Of a stretch of DNA of 64,000 bases, positions 1 to 8,189 are shown piece after piece (position 1 is the first letter of the stretch; each line of letters starts with the position of its first letter). The notes under the pieces were generated by a model that made no database searches, had not been told where the DNA came from, and saw nothing but the letters and a program-made list of their open reading frames with translations. The stretch comes from Pseudomonadota bacterium (GTDB taxonomy: Bacteria > Pseudomonadota > Alphaproteobacteria > Micavibrionales > UBA1664), in NCBI GenBank assembly GCA_009926935.1, contig RFNZ01000005.1, positions 86,118-150,117 of the forward strand, read 5' to 3'. The position numbers and the translations under genes were made by a program.

Positions 1-396
1 GGCAAGGAAACCCGCAACTGTAAACCATCGCCATGAGTACATTGCGACATAGGATACAACGCGCAGGTGGTCATTACGGACAGTTTCGGGTTTGGCTACC
101 TTGGCATATTCGCGCCATGTTCCAAATTTTGTGGGCATGAGGTCGATACGCTCGTTATCGCCCAGCTTTGCTTTTAGAGGTCCCTCGTCATCGAGATTGG
201 CAGGCATGGGAACGCGGATGATGTCCTCGTCGTCCATCCAGATTGAGGCGACTTCCAGCTGGACGCTCCGCACGGCAAGGATGGCACCTGTCAGAGGTGT
301 TCTGAACGACGACCAGACAAGCCACCCCAGCCCCACAACAATTGCTATGAGGAAAACAAAAATAAAAACATCATCGCCACTCTTTTCGCCGGCCAC
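1..396 (-). CDS. DotM/IcmP-like type IVB secretion protein, 5' part only
   Basis: This gene runs off the left edge; only its first 132 codons are present. The start is GTG at 396: an in-frame TAA lies directly upstream and an AAGGG ribosome site sits seven bases before it. The protein opens with a short polar stretch, a membrane segment at about residues 11–30 (VFIFVFLIAIVVGLGWLVW), a soluble stretch rich in acidic residues, and the start of a second hydrophobic segment near residue 110–132. This layout, and the phrase AVRSVQLEVASIW after the first helix, resemble the DotM/IcmP coupling-complex subunit of Dot/Icm systems and its IncI relative TrbA. The identification is from memory of the family and only partial sequence is available. 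It could be another bitopic membrane protein. Confidence 0.45.
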   Translation of the reverse strand, partial: MAGEKSGDDVFIFVFLIAIVVGLGWLVWSSFRTPLTGAILAVRSVQLEVASIWMDDEDIIRVPMPANLDDEGPLKAKLGDNERIDLMPTKFGTWREYAKVAKPETVRNDHLRVVSYVAMYSWRWFTVAGFLA

Positions 397-531
397 TTAA
401 ATACCCTTGATAGGCTTGAATTTTTTACGAAAAATAGCCCTTCTTTGCGTCGCTTGCAATTTTATAAGAAAAGCATTTTAAAACAAAGGGTCTTGCAGAG
501 GAAAAGAACATCGGTTAACACGCTACTCAAT

Positions 532-606
532 GCCGGCGTAGCACAGCGGTAGTGCAGTCGATTTGTAATCGAAAGGTCGGGAGTTCAATCCTCTCCGCCG
601 GCACCA
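532..606 (+). tRNA. tRNA-Thr(TGT)
   Basis: A complete cloverleaf can be folded by eye. The acceptor stem GCCGGCG pairs with CGCCGGC, the D stem is GCAC/GTGC, and the T arm is GGGAG-TTCAATC-CTCTC. The anticodon loop TTTGTAA puts TGT at positions 34–36, so it decodes ACA threonine codons. The CCA end is encoded in the DNA (604–606). The G–A opposition at the top of the anticodon stem is, as I recall, also seen in related tRNA-Thr genes. Confidence 0.96.
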
Positions 607-716
607 TTTCCTTTATTTTCCTTATTTTTCGGTCTTTTTGACGTTCCGCTTATAGAGCTTCGCGTATTGCTTTTGTAGCTATAAAATCAATTTATAAGAG
701 AAATTGTTGGTAGTTT

Positions 717-746
717 CATTTTGTATGCAGCAACGCATACAAAATG
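717..746. repeat. Perfect 12-bp inverted repeat upstream of a receiver gene
   Basis: CATTTTGTATGC (717–728) and its exact complement GCATACAAAATG (735–746) flank a six-base spacer. A further half-site, TTGTATGC, follows at about 758–765. There is no T-run, so this looks more like an operator for a dimeric regulator than a terminator. It lies in the 220-bp AT-rich gap between the tRNA and the receiver gene starting at 827. Nothing else is apparent in that gap. Confidence 0.55.
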
Positions 747-826
747 AATGATTATGATTGTATGCTGTAACATATTATTAATCATAGGTTGTAATAGTGA
801 GGACGGTTCATTTGATGGAGTGTCTC

Positions 827-1249
827 ATGATACAAGCTGTACACAAGCAGTCTATTTTTAAAAATCCGCATCAACTTAAGGTCCTTGTCGTGGATGATCA
901 ACCTGAAGTCAGGACGATGATCCGCGAGATTTTGCTTGATGCGAATGTCACCCAGGTATTTGAAGCGCCTGACGGGAAAGCCGCCATGCAATTCATTGAT
1001 GCTGATTTTGACATGGTGGATTTGATTATCTGTGACTGGAACATGCCGGGCCTCAACGGTGTAGACTTTTTAAAGCAGGTGCGCAGCTGTTTTCCCGACT
1101 TGCCATTTTTGATGGTCTCAGGAAATTGTGACAAGAAATCTATTCTTGAGGCCAAAATCTCGGGGGTCAGCGCTTATATACGCAAGCCGTTCTCTCCGCT
1201 TCAGATGGAAGAGAAGCTTAAGATTCTGGTCGATAAAAAATACAACTAA
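827..1249 (+). CDS. Single-domain response regulator (CheY-like)
   Basis: A stand-alone receiver of about 140 residues with no output domain, so it probably acts by protein contact or as a phosphate shuttle. The receiver signature is intact: the acidic pocket in VLVVDDQ, the phospho-acceptor Asp in LIICDWNMPG, the conserved Ser of MVSGN, and the Lys-Pro of IRKPF. The open frame extends upstream to GTG 797 and ATG 815. I prefer ATG 827 because GGAG lies six bases before it. It is followed 12 bp later by a hybrid kinase, so the two are probably co-transcribed and may share a phosphorelay. Confidence 0.85.
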   Translation: MIQAVHKQSIFKNPHQLKVLVVDDQPEVRTMIREILLDANVTQVFEAPDGKAAMQFIDADFDMVDLIICDWNMPGLNGVDFLKQVRSCFPDLPFLMVSGNCDKKSILEAKISGVSAYIRKPFSPLQMEEKLKILVDKKYN

Positions 1250-1261
1250 GGGTAGAATAGT

Positions 1262-2842
1262 ATGAGTATGATGTCCGTATCCACGCAAAATGAGGCCTCT
1301 CTGCCTATTCTTGTCTTAAGCAACGACCTTGCCTTGCGGCAGTCGCTTTCTGCCCTCATGCCTGCCAGTGGCTGTATAGGGGGGGCCTTATCGCAGGCGT
1401 CTACCTTAATAGGTGCCAATCAGTATGCGTGCATCTTTATTGAGTGTGGGGAGGGACAAGCCAGCGCCATACCCGATATATGCGGGTTTCAGGGGGATCT
1501 GGCGCCAAGCCCTATCGTCACGCTTATGCATCAGCCTGATGAAGAGAATATACTTTGTGCTATGCGCCACGGTGCGCAGGAATGTTTGCCGGTTTCTGAT
1601 ATTACGCCTGCACATATATCAAGTGCCGTGATCAAGGCCAAAGAGGCTTACGCCTACAGAAAAAGCCGCCACAGGGCTGAGGAAGAGCTTCAGCAAATCC
1701 GTAAAATGGAGGCGATAGGCAGGCTGACGAGTGGTGTTGCGCACGATTTTAATAATCTTCTGACGGTGGTTATGGGGAATATCCATTTATTACGCAGAAG
1801 ATTTATCAACGGTGTTTCAAATTATGACCCTGCGGACATCATGACTAAGATTGAGGCCATTGAAAGTGTAGCCGATAAGGGTGCCGAGCTTGTGAGAAGG
1901 CTCATGGTATTCACACGACAAACGCCGCTCACTCAAGAGGTTGTGTCCGTAAATGCCTCCATAGAGGACACCTATGAGTTGCTCAAAAGAGCGGTTGGCG
2001 AAACTGTTGAAGTGACGGTTCTGTTGGATAAAGAGGCTTGGGATGTTGTGCTTGACCCTCTCGAGTTTGAGAACATGCTCATTAATTTTGCGGTCAATGC
2101 ACGCGATGCCATGCCGGGTGGCGGCAAGCTTACGATTGAGACACACAATGTCGAAATTGATGCCAAACATGCGATGTATCACCCTGATATGAAGACTGGG
2201 CCGTATATCATGATCGCCATATCCGATACCGGCATCGGGATGACTCCAGATGTGATGAAAAACGTATTTGAGCCGTTCTTTACTACAAAACCCCCAGGAG
2301 AAGGCACGGGCCTCGGTATGAGTATGGCCTACGGTTTTGTAAAGCAGTGTGGCGGATATCTGCATGTTTATAGCGAGGTCGGAAACGGTACAGTTTTTAG
2401 AGTTTATCTTCCGCGACATGTGTCAGAAAGCGCGAAGCCTTTGACTAATTCGTTCGAGGCAGAGAGTGATATTAAAAAGAATGTTCTTGTGGTGGATGAC
2501 GATATAGTCATGCGGACTATTGCGAGTGCAACATTGCAAGGGCTTGGTTTTGAGGTCATGGAAGCCGAAGATGGCAGGACAGCCCTTGAAATCCTAAAAA
2601 GCCCTAGCTTTCATGTTGATGTTTTGTTTACGGACATCAACATGCCTGGAGACATTAACGGCATTGAGCTTGCAAAAAAAGCGCGCAATATGCTGCCGCA
2701 TATCAAGGTTCTTTTATCATCCGGATATTCCGAGTGTGCGATCCCGGATTATATTTTGAACTCGGGAGAGAGTGTTATCAGCAAGCCTTATCACCGAGAC
2801 ATCTTACTACAGAAAATGAATCACATCATTGATGGAGAATGA
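1262..2842 (+). CDS. Soluble hybrid histidine kinase, receiver-like–HisKA–HATPase–receiver
   Basis: A 526-residue sensor kinase without membrane segments. Residues ~12–130 look like a degenerate receiver that lacks the normal acidic pocket and so probably senses rather than accepts phosphate. The dimerisation and phospho-acceptor box is GRLTSGVAHDFNN with His161. The ATP-binding domain carries the N box NARDAM (Asn279), DTGIGM and FFTTK…GTGLGM. A full receiver follows from about residue 407, with acceptor Asp in VLFTDINMPG and the conserved Lys in ISKPY. The HDFNN type of H-box and the C-terminal receiver resemble CckA-class kinases, but the CckA membrane and PAS region is absent. It sits between two single receivers, which suggests a multistep phosphorelay. 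Confidence 0.88.
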   Translation: MSMMSVSTQNEASLPILVLSNDLALRQSLSALMPASGCIGGALSQASTLIGANQYACIFIECGEGQASAIPDICGFQGDLAPSPIVTLMHQPDEENILCAMRHGAQECLPVSDITPAHISSAVIKAKEAYAYRKSRHRAEEELQQIRKMEAIGRLTSGVAHDFNNLLTVVMGNIHLLRRRFINGVSNYDPADIMTKIEAIESVADKGAELVRRLMVFTRQTPLTQEVVSVNASIEDTYELLKRAVGETVEVTVLLDKEAWDVVLDPLEFENMLINFAVNARDAMPGGGKLTIETHNVEIDAKHAMYHPDMKTGPYIMIAISDTGIGMTPDVMKNVFEPFFTTKPPGEGTGLGMSMAYGFVKQCGGYLHVYSEVGNGTVFRVYLPRHVSESAKPLTNSFEAESDIKKNVLVVDDDIVMRTIASATLQGLGFEVMEAEDGRTALEILKSPSFHVDVLFTDINMPGDINGIELAKKARNMLPHIKVLLSSGYSECAIPDYILNSGESVISKPYHRDILLQKMNHIIDGE

Positions 2843-2843
2843 C

Positions 2844-3224
2844 ATGCCGCCCCAAAGAAAACATGTGCTTGTCGTGGATGATAATGAGTTTATCAGATTA
2901 CTCTTAAAAGAGAATCTTGAAGATTGCGGTTATAACGTTGCCCTTGCCGTAAATGGGGAAGACGCAATCCATTACCTTGATAAAGGACATACACCTGTTC
3001 TGATTGTGACAGATATCATGATGCCAAAAAAGCAGGGTATCGAGATGATTGAAGAGGTGCGTGCCAAGCATCCCCACGTCAAGGTTTTGGCTATATCGGG
3101 CGGTGGCGCTACACGCGTGGGGGATATTCTCGCAAGAGCACAGGCAGCTGGATCTGATGCGGTTCTTGCCAAGCCTTTTAACATGAATGACTTTGAGGCC
3201 ACGGTAACGCGTCTAACGCGATAG
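2844..3224 (+). CDS. Single-domain response regulator
   Basis: A 127-residue receiver with no output domain. The pocket VLVVDDN, acceptor Asp in LIVTDIMMPK, the Ser of AISGGG and the Lys-Pro AKPF are all present. Upstream in-frame TTG and ATG codons fall inside the end of the kinase gene. I choose ATG 2844 because GGAG lies six bases before it and the TGA of the kinase ends two bases earlier. The tight coupling makes it the likely partner of the upstream hybrid kinase. The last 12 bases overlap the convergent nicotinate phosphoribosyltransferase gene. Confidence 0.85.
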   Translation: MPPQRKHVLVVDDNEFIRLLLKENLEDCGYNVALAVNGEDAIHYLDKGHTPVLIVTDIMMPKKQGIEMIEEVRAKHPHVKVLAISGGGATRVGDILARAQAAGSDAVLAKPFNMNDFEATVTRLTR

Positions 3225-4373
3225 TTTTTTATAGCGCTCAATTAGCCATTCGCGCCCCTCTTTTACGCGGAACATATCGCCATAGCGGATGATGTCGGCT
3301 GTTGCGTATGTCTCGGGCCAGCGGTCCGGTAAAAAAGAACCTGTGCCTATGAGATCGAGAGGAGCTTTGGCCAAAGCCATAATCCGGCACTTATCAGGGT
3401 TGAATCCGGATGAACCAATGATTTTAATGTTGGGAAAACCGGCTTTACTTAATTGTTCCCGAAAATGCCAAATGGCGGCTGCGCTGACACCCTCACCCAA
3501 AAGGTAGCTTTGATCACTTTCGGTTAGGTAGCTGCGCAGTGCCTGAGGCGCGTTCCGTTCGATGACTGCGTAGGAGGTCGGTTTATCAAGCCCCTCCATG
3601 TAGCGACCGCCATGTGTATCCAGCCTGAATTTGAGAGTGCCTGCCGAAGCCTCGCTCGGGAAAGATTTACAGACTTCAATTGAATCCGAAATTTCACGGC
3701 CGAAGAAATCAGGCAGCACCGTAAAATCAGCATCCGGATTGTTTGTACGATATTGGCGCGCTGCTTCAAGTGTGGAGCCGGCGTATCCTACTAGTGCATG
3801 AGGCATGGTACCCATGCCTACGGTGCCTTCAAAAAAACGGGCGCCGCCATCGGTTGAAGTGCCAATAAAACCTTTGGCTTTTGGGTTTGCAAGGCGGGCA
3901 CCCAATGTACCAGCATGTGCTGCGTAGGACATCATTTCTGCCATCTCGGCGCCAGCGCAATGTCTTGCACACATATCAATCATGGGGGTCACAGGCAGCT
4001 CCAGAATCATGGTGCGGGCGTTATGGGCCGCTACGCATACAGGACCTGTTTTTTGAAGGATGTGTGTTTCCAGCTCGACCAGTTTCGAGAAAGGGCCGCT
4101 GAAAAAGAATAACGGGTCTCCGGCTCCTACGATTTCACCAGTCTTGAAGGAAGGCTGGATTGTAACTTTGAAGCTCTGTTCATGGGCTACTTTCTCAAGC
4201 CAATCAAATGTAAGATCGCATGCCATAACGCTAGGGCGGCGCAGAAAAACCGCGTAGGTTACCTGTGTATCCTTGCCAGCCTCAATCACCTTACGTGTGC
4301 GGCTAAAATATTTATCGGTCCAGCGGGTAATATCCGCAGGACCGATAAAACGTTTGTAAAGCGCATCTATCAC
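3213..4373 (-). CDS. Nicotinate phosphoribosyltransferase family protein
   Basis: A 386-residue enzyme expected to convert nicotinate and phosphoribosyl pyrophosphate to nicotinate mononucleotide in NAD salvage (cytoplasmic). Family landmarks are visible: the TSTDGGARFF and GTMPHA segments in the middle, DTHGGRYMEG, the phosphate-binding IGSSGFN, and GTGSFLPD near the end. Length fits the family. The start ATG overlaps the stop of the upstream SIMPL gene by 4 bp, which indicates co-transcription. Related nicotinamide or quinolinate phosphoribosyltransferases share the fold, so the exact substrate is inferred. Confidence 0.85.
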   Translation of the reverse strand: MIDALYKRFIGPADITRWTDKYFSRTRKVIEAGKDTQVTYAVFLRRPSVMACDLTFDWLEKVAHEQSFKVTIQPSFKTGEIVGAGDPLFFFSGPFSKLVELETHILQKTGPVCVAAHNARTMILELPVTPMIDMCARHCAGAEMAEMMSYAAHAGTLGARLANPKAKGFIGTSTDGGARFFEGTVGMGTMPHALVGYAGSTLEAARQYRTNNPDADFTVLPDFFGREISDSIEVCKSFPSEASAGTLKFRLDTHGGRYMEGLDKPTSYAVIERNAPQALRSYLTESDQSYLLGEGVSAAAIWHFREQLSKAGFPNIKIIGSSGFNPDKCRIMALAKAPLDLIGTGSFLPDRWPETYATADIIRYGDMFRVKEGREWLIERYKKLSR

Positions 4374-5119
4374 GGTTTGAGGAGGACACGTGCCGTGACA
4401 CTAAGGCTTACCTCTGACTCGCCTGCTTCGGCGACGGGGGTTGCTACGTCAGACACTCCTTTTTCCATGGCCATCATGCTGGCGCGACCATAGACCGGAT
4501 AGATACTTGGTGCCGAGCCGTTGATGTTGATATCGATGACATCATAACTGCTTTTACCCAGGGCCGAGGCTGCAATTTTTGCCTTGTCACCAAGCTGCTT
4601 TAAAGCTTTTTGCATGAGCTGGTCCTGAACGCCTTCAGACTTTTCACGGCTTAGACTGTAATTCATGCCGTTCATAATGAATCCTTTGGTCTGGATTTTT
4701 CCGGCAAGTTCCAAAAGTTTTGAGGAATCCGAGCTTTCGAGATCAATGGTCTGGGTACCGCGCCATTTTTTGCTGGATGAAACGGCCTGACCCGTGCGGG
4801 GGTCTATAATCTGACCTTCGTCGTAGACATAAACGTAATAACTACCCGTTGTTGCTTTTACCGTTGAATAGTTTTTTGCTTCAGCCACGGCTTCCGCAAC
4901 GGCTTTGTTGATGCGATCCTGAATTTCATTGGCGGAACCGCCGTCAAGTTCGTAGCGCAGAGAAGCCGAAAGCGTGTCTTGCGACAGCTTCATTTGCTCG
5001 GTGACAGTAATGTTGAGGATGCTGTGACCGGCAGGCGGCAAGTCTAGGCCGTTTTCTTCGGCCTTTGCCGGAAGAGCGACGGCTAATGCTAAAAGAGCTG
5101 AGAGCAGAGCGATGCGCAT
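4370..5119 (-). CDS. SIMPL-domain (DUF541) periplasmic protein
   Basis: A 249-residue exported protein. The first 20 residues form a signal peptide ending at PAKAEE. The mature part has the SIMPL pattern: an N-terminal HSILNITVTEQ strand, a Y-rich central region (TGSYYVYVYDEG) and a C-terminal conserved ESEVSLSVTARVLL. Proteins of this family form periplasmic or outer-membrane assemblies of uncertain function, often linked with oxidative stress. A strong GGAGG ribosome site precedes the ATG. It overlaps the following phosphoribosyltransferase by 4 bp. Confidence 0.85.
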   Translation of the reverse strand: MRIALLSALLALAVALPAKAEENGLDLPPAGHSILNITVTEQMKLSQDTLSASLRYELDGGSANEIQDRINKAVAEAVAEAKNYSTVKATTGSYYVYVYDEGQIIDPRTGQAVSSSKKWRGTQTIDLESSDSSKLLELAGKIQTKGFIMNGMNYSLSREKSEGVQDQLMQKALKQLGDKAKIAASALGKSSYDVIDININGSAPSIYPVYGRASMMAMEKGVSDVATPVAEAGESEVSLSVTARVLLKP

Positions 5120-5197
5120 GTTTTGGAACCTCCAACCTTTATGGTGTTCCTAAGGTAAACGATGTGAATGGCAAAGAAAAGGCGTGGTTAAGGCAAA

Positions 5198-5605
5198 TCA
5201 GGCGAGGCGGTCAAGGAGGTCTCGTTCCATCTCATCAGCGACTTTGATGACAGCAAGATTTGCTTTGTAGGCAAGGGCTGCCGTACGGGCATTTATAAGC
5301 TCGGCGCCGTAATCGACGTTTGGTGCTTCCACAAGGCCCTGAGAGTCAGCATAAGGTGAATCCGGCTGGTAGGCCGGTGTTGTTGCTGGATCCCGTTCAA
5401 CCACTTCAGCCTGAGTTCCTTGAAGTTCGCCTGTTTCGGCACCTATTGATACCTGTACGACATCTACGGGTGTGTAGGCATCCGGCCCTTCAGTGCCCTC
5501 GCGGGCGCCCACCGTATGCGCATTCGCGATGTTTGAAGCGGATGCGGCTACTCTTGTAGAGGTGGCGTTTAGGCCAGAAAGTGCGATGGTAACAGGGCTA
5601 ACCAT
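5198..5605 (-). CDS. FlgC-like flagellar rod-family protein
   Basis: A 135-residue protein with the two terminal signatures of flagellar axial proteins. The N terminus contains SGLNATSTRVAASASNIANA, and the C terminus reads VDYGAELINARTAALAYKAN followed by LKVADEMERDLLD-like sequence (here AVIKVADEMERDLLD). These are the regions that form the coiled coil in proximal rod proteins such as FlgC. No other flagellar gene lies nearby, so it is an orphan copy. It may act in a flagellum encoded elsewhere or be a diverged paralogue. It is read in the same direction as miaA upstream. Confidence 0.75.
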   Translation of the reverse strand: MVSPVTIALSGLNATSTRVAASASNIANAHTVGAREGTEGPDAYTPVDVVQVSIGAETGELQGTQAEVVERDPATTPAYQPDSPYADSQGLVEAPNVDYGAELINARTAALAYKANLAVIKVADEMERDLLDRLA

Positions 5606-5657
5606 TGTTATATGGTATCAGGAAAAGGTTAATTTGAAGCCAAAAATGAAGTGTTTT

Positions 5658-6533
5658 TTATAAGACTTCATCAGGTGCTATCTGGTTTCTGAGCCAGGTG
5701 CGCTGGCGCTTGGTGTATTGGCGTGTTTCGATTGCAGTGGCCTCAACGGCATCAGGTAAAAGGAGTTCATTTTTCAATACGCGGCGGAGATATTTGAAGC
5801 CGTGGGCGACTGTAATGGGTGCATCTTCAGGCACGCTACCGTCTTCTATTTGTTTGCTGAGAGATGCAACTTCATCCATCACGCCGTTGTTTAGCATGGC
5901 TTCAAGACGTTTCCTGATTTTGGTTTCAAGAATTTCCTTTGGTGGATTAATGACTGTTACATGAAACCGCCAGTCGGCCGGCGGCTTTTGTAATGGGATC
6001 GCCTGCCACTCCGCCAGGCTTTTGCCTGTAGCTTCCAGCACTTCCATTGCACGCAAAATGCGTTGTGTGTCACCGGCTTTGAGCTTTGCGGCCATGGTTG
6101 GGTCACGTTTTTGAAGATCGGCATAGACAGATGGCAAACCTTCCGTATCAATACGTGATCTTACATTTGCACGTATCTCTGGAGAAATATCGGGCATGGG
6201 AGAAAGCCCGTCCATGAGGGCCTTGATGTACATGCCTGTACCGCCAACAAGGTATGGTGTACGGCCTAATTTAAATGCGGATTGTATTTCACGGGTAGAC
6301 ATGACGACCCAGTCCGCCGCGGACATTCTTTCAGTCGATGCCAGAACCGAATAGAGGACGTGCGGTATGCCCGCCGTTTCTTTTTGTGTCGGCTGGGCGG
6401 TCAGGATCGGCAACGCGTCATAGCATTGCATGGCATCGGCGTTGATGATCGTGCCGTTATCCGATTTTGCGCGTTCAACCGCGAGGGCTGATTTACCACT
6501 CGCGGTTGGACCGATGATAACCTTGATGATCAA
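5658..6533 (-). CDS. miaA: tRNA dimethylallyltransferase
   Basis: MiaA transfers the dimethylallyl group to adenine 37 of tRNAs that read codons starting with U. The 291-residue protein begins with the P-loop VIIGPTASGKSALA and contains the family motifs NADAMQCY, LVGGTGMYIKAL, the central QRILRAMEVLEATG and the C-terminal ETRQYTKRQRTWLRNQ. It is slightly shorter than most bacterial versions but has all domains. Its start overlaps the stop of the upstream degP-type gene by 4 bp, so these two are an operon together with hflC and hflK. Confidence 0.95.
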   Translation of the reverse strand: MIIKVIIGPTASGKSALAVERAKSDNGTIINADAMQCYDALPILTAQPTQKETAGIPHVLYSVLASTERMSAADWVVMSTREIQSAFKLGRTPYLVGGTGMYIKALMDGLSPMPDISPEIRANVRSRIDTEGLPSVYADLQKRDPTMAAKLKAGDTQRILRAMEVLEATGKSLAEWQAIPLQKPPADWRFHVTVINPPKEILETKIRKRLEAMLNNGVMDEVASLSKQIEDGSVPEDAPITVAHGFKYLRRVLKNELLLPDAVEATAIETRQYTKRQRTWLRNQIAPDEVL

Positions 6534-8095
6534 GGCTTGGGAGCCTCGGGGATTGGTGCCGCAGGCTCTGCCGGTGGCGGCGTTGTTGCAGGTTTTGCCG
6601 CCGAAAGTTTGACAGCGATAAACTGTATGTCACCCTGACGGTTGACGAGCATTAAGACCGAGCTTTTTCCTGCAGCTTTGACATCAGCAATCGCCTTTTT
6701 GACCTCATCTATTGATTTAACCGGTCTTTGACCGAGTTCTACGATGACATCGCCCTCCATCAAACCCTTGCGAGCTGAATCCGAGTTGCCGTCCACATCC
6801 ATGACGACAAGGCCCGTAACATCGGACGGGAGGTTGAACTGAGTCCGGATGTCCGGCGTCAGCGGCATGAGCTTTGTACCCAGTTCGGGCACCAGCTCAC
6901 CGTATTCTGGTTTGCCGGGTTCGGTTGGGTCCTGCTTTTCAATCAGGCCCTTTTCTTCGGCGACTTCAAGTTCACCTACTGCTACCTGCAACGTTACTTC
7001 CTTGCCCTCACGCCAAACTGTCATCGGAACAGTCTTGCCTATTTCTGTTTCGGCAACGATTTTTGGAAGAGCGCGCATATCGGCTACAGGTTTGCCATCA
7101 AAACCGATGATAATATCGCCAGCCTTGATGCCGGCTTTTTCGGCTGGGCCTGTACCGGTGAGGGATGCCACAAGGGCTCCGCGCGGTGTTTTAAGACCCA
7201 AGCTTTCTGCGATTTCTTCGGTAACGGTCTGGATACGGACCCCAAGCCATCCGCGGCGGGTTTTGCCGTATTTTACCAGCTGATCGATGACTGATTTGGT
7301 CATGGCTGAAGGGATGGCAAAACCGATGCCTACAGATCCACCCGAAGGTGAGAAAATAGCTGTGTTGATCCCGATCACCTCGCCTTTTACGTTGAACATC
7401 GGGCCGCCCGAGTTGCCACGATTGATCGAAGCATCGGTCTGTATGAAATCGTCATACGGCCCCGCATTGATGTCGCGCTTACGGGCCGAAACGATACCTG
7501 CAGTTACAGTACCACCGAGGCCGAACGGGTTACCAATGGCTATGACCCAGTCACCGACGCGCAATACATCCGAATTGCCGAAGGAAGCGGCTTTGACATC
7601 ATGCCCTTTGAGATCGGCCTGCAGGAGAGCGATATCTGTCTTTTCGTCCTTACCGATGACGCTGGCATTGACGATCGAGTCGTCATGAAGGGTTACGCGG
7701 ATTTCCTGTGCATCCTTAATGACGTGGTTGTTTGTAACGATATAGCCTTTTTCAATATCAATGATGAAGCCTGATCCCAGTGATGTGGGCGGTATGGCCT
7801 GCATCTGGTCTTGATGACGTTTCATGTAGTCGTTAAAGAAATCCTCGAAAGGGGATCCTTGAGGAAACTCCGGCATTTCAGGCATAGGCTGCTGGCTTTC
7901 CGGATCCAGCTTTTGTGTAGAGGAAATATTGACGACGGTTGGCAAAAGGCGGTCTGCAAGATCGGCAAAGCTGCTTGGGGTGCCTATAGATGCATCGGAT
8001 ACGGCCCAAGAAGGGGTCGAAAAACCGGTATACGCAAGGGTGCCGAGCGCGGCCGTAGTTAGTACGGCTGAGGTCAGAAGTAATTTGCGAAACAT
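6530..8095 (-). CDS. Do-family periplasmic serine protease (DegP/DegQ type)
   Basis: A 521-residue envelope quality-control protease and chaperone. The N terminus is a signal peptide (cleavage near residue 31). The trypsin-like domain carries the triad His124 (TNNHVI), Asp154 (KTDIALL) and Ser229 (NRGNSGGP). Two PDZ domains follow, at about residues 285–370 and 400–500; the segment SLTGTGPAEKAGIKAGDIII belongs to the first. A Pro/Ala-rich tail ends the protein. It sits directly downstream of hflK and hflC, a common arrangement in alphaproteobacteria that pairs periplasmic and inner-membrane proteolysis. DegP and DegQ cannot be told apart safely from sequence alone. Confidence 0.93.
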   Translation of the reverse strand: MFRKLLLTSAVLTTAALGTLAYTGFSTPSWAVSDASIGTPSSFADLADRLLPTVVNISSTQKLDPESQQPMPEMPEFPQGSPFEDFFNDYMKRHQDQMQAIPPTSLGSGFIIDIEKGYIVTNNHVIKDAQEIRVTLHDDSIVNASVIGKDEKTDIALLQADLKGHDVKAASFGNSDVLRVGDWVIAIGNPFGLGGTVTAGIVSARKRDINAGPYDDFIQTDASINRGNSGGPMFNVKGEVIGINTAIFSPSGGSVGIGFAIPSAMTKSVIDQLVKYGKTRRGWLGVRIQTVTEEIAESLGLKTPRGALVASLTGTGPAEKAGIKAGDIIIGFDGKPVADMRALPKIVAETEIGKTVPMTVWREGKEVTLQVAVGELEVAEEKGLIEKQDPTEPGKPEYGELVPELGTKLMPLTPDIRTQFNLPSDVTGLVVMDVDGNSDSARKGLMEGDVIVELGQRPVKSIDEVKKAIADVKAAGKSSVLMLVNRQGDIQFIAVKLSAAKPATTPPPAEPAAPIPEAPKP

Positions 8096-8189
8096 GGAAA
8101 GACTCCTTGTTGATGTAGGATTTGCAGGTTCGGACAGGATTTTGACAAAAAAAGGGCGTTGTGTCGCCTGCCAAATAACCGGCCTTAAC

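Noticed and set aside
92..400. Plus-strand open frame of 102 codons
   Set aside because: It is the antisense shadow of the minus-strand DotM-like gene, which has a ribosome site and membrane-protein composition.
532..606. tRNA-Thr as an integration site for a secretion island
   Set aside because: No integrase gene or direct repeat of the tRNA 3' end was found nearby within the window.
1817..2419. 200-codon minus-strand open frame inside the kinase
   Set aside because: The plus strand here encodes unmistakable HisKA and HATPase motifs; the antisense frame resembles nothing and has no ribosome site.
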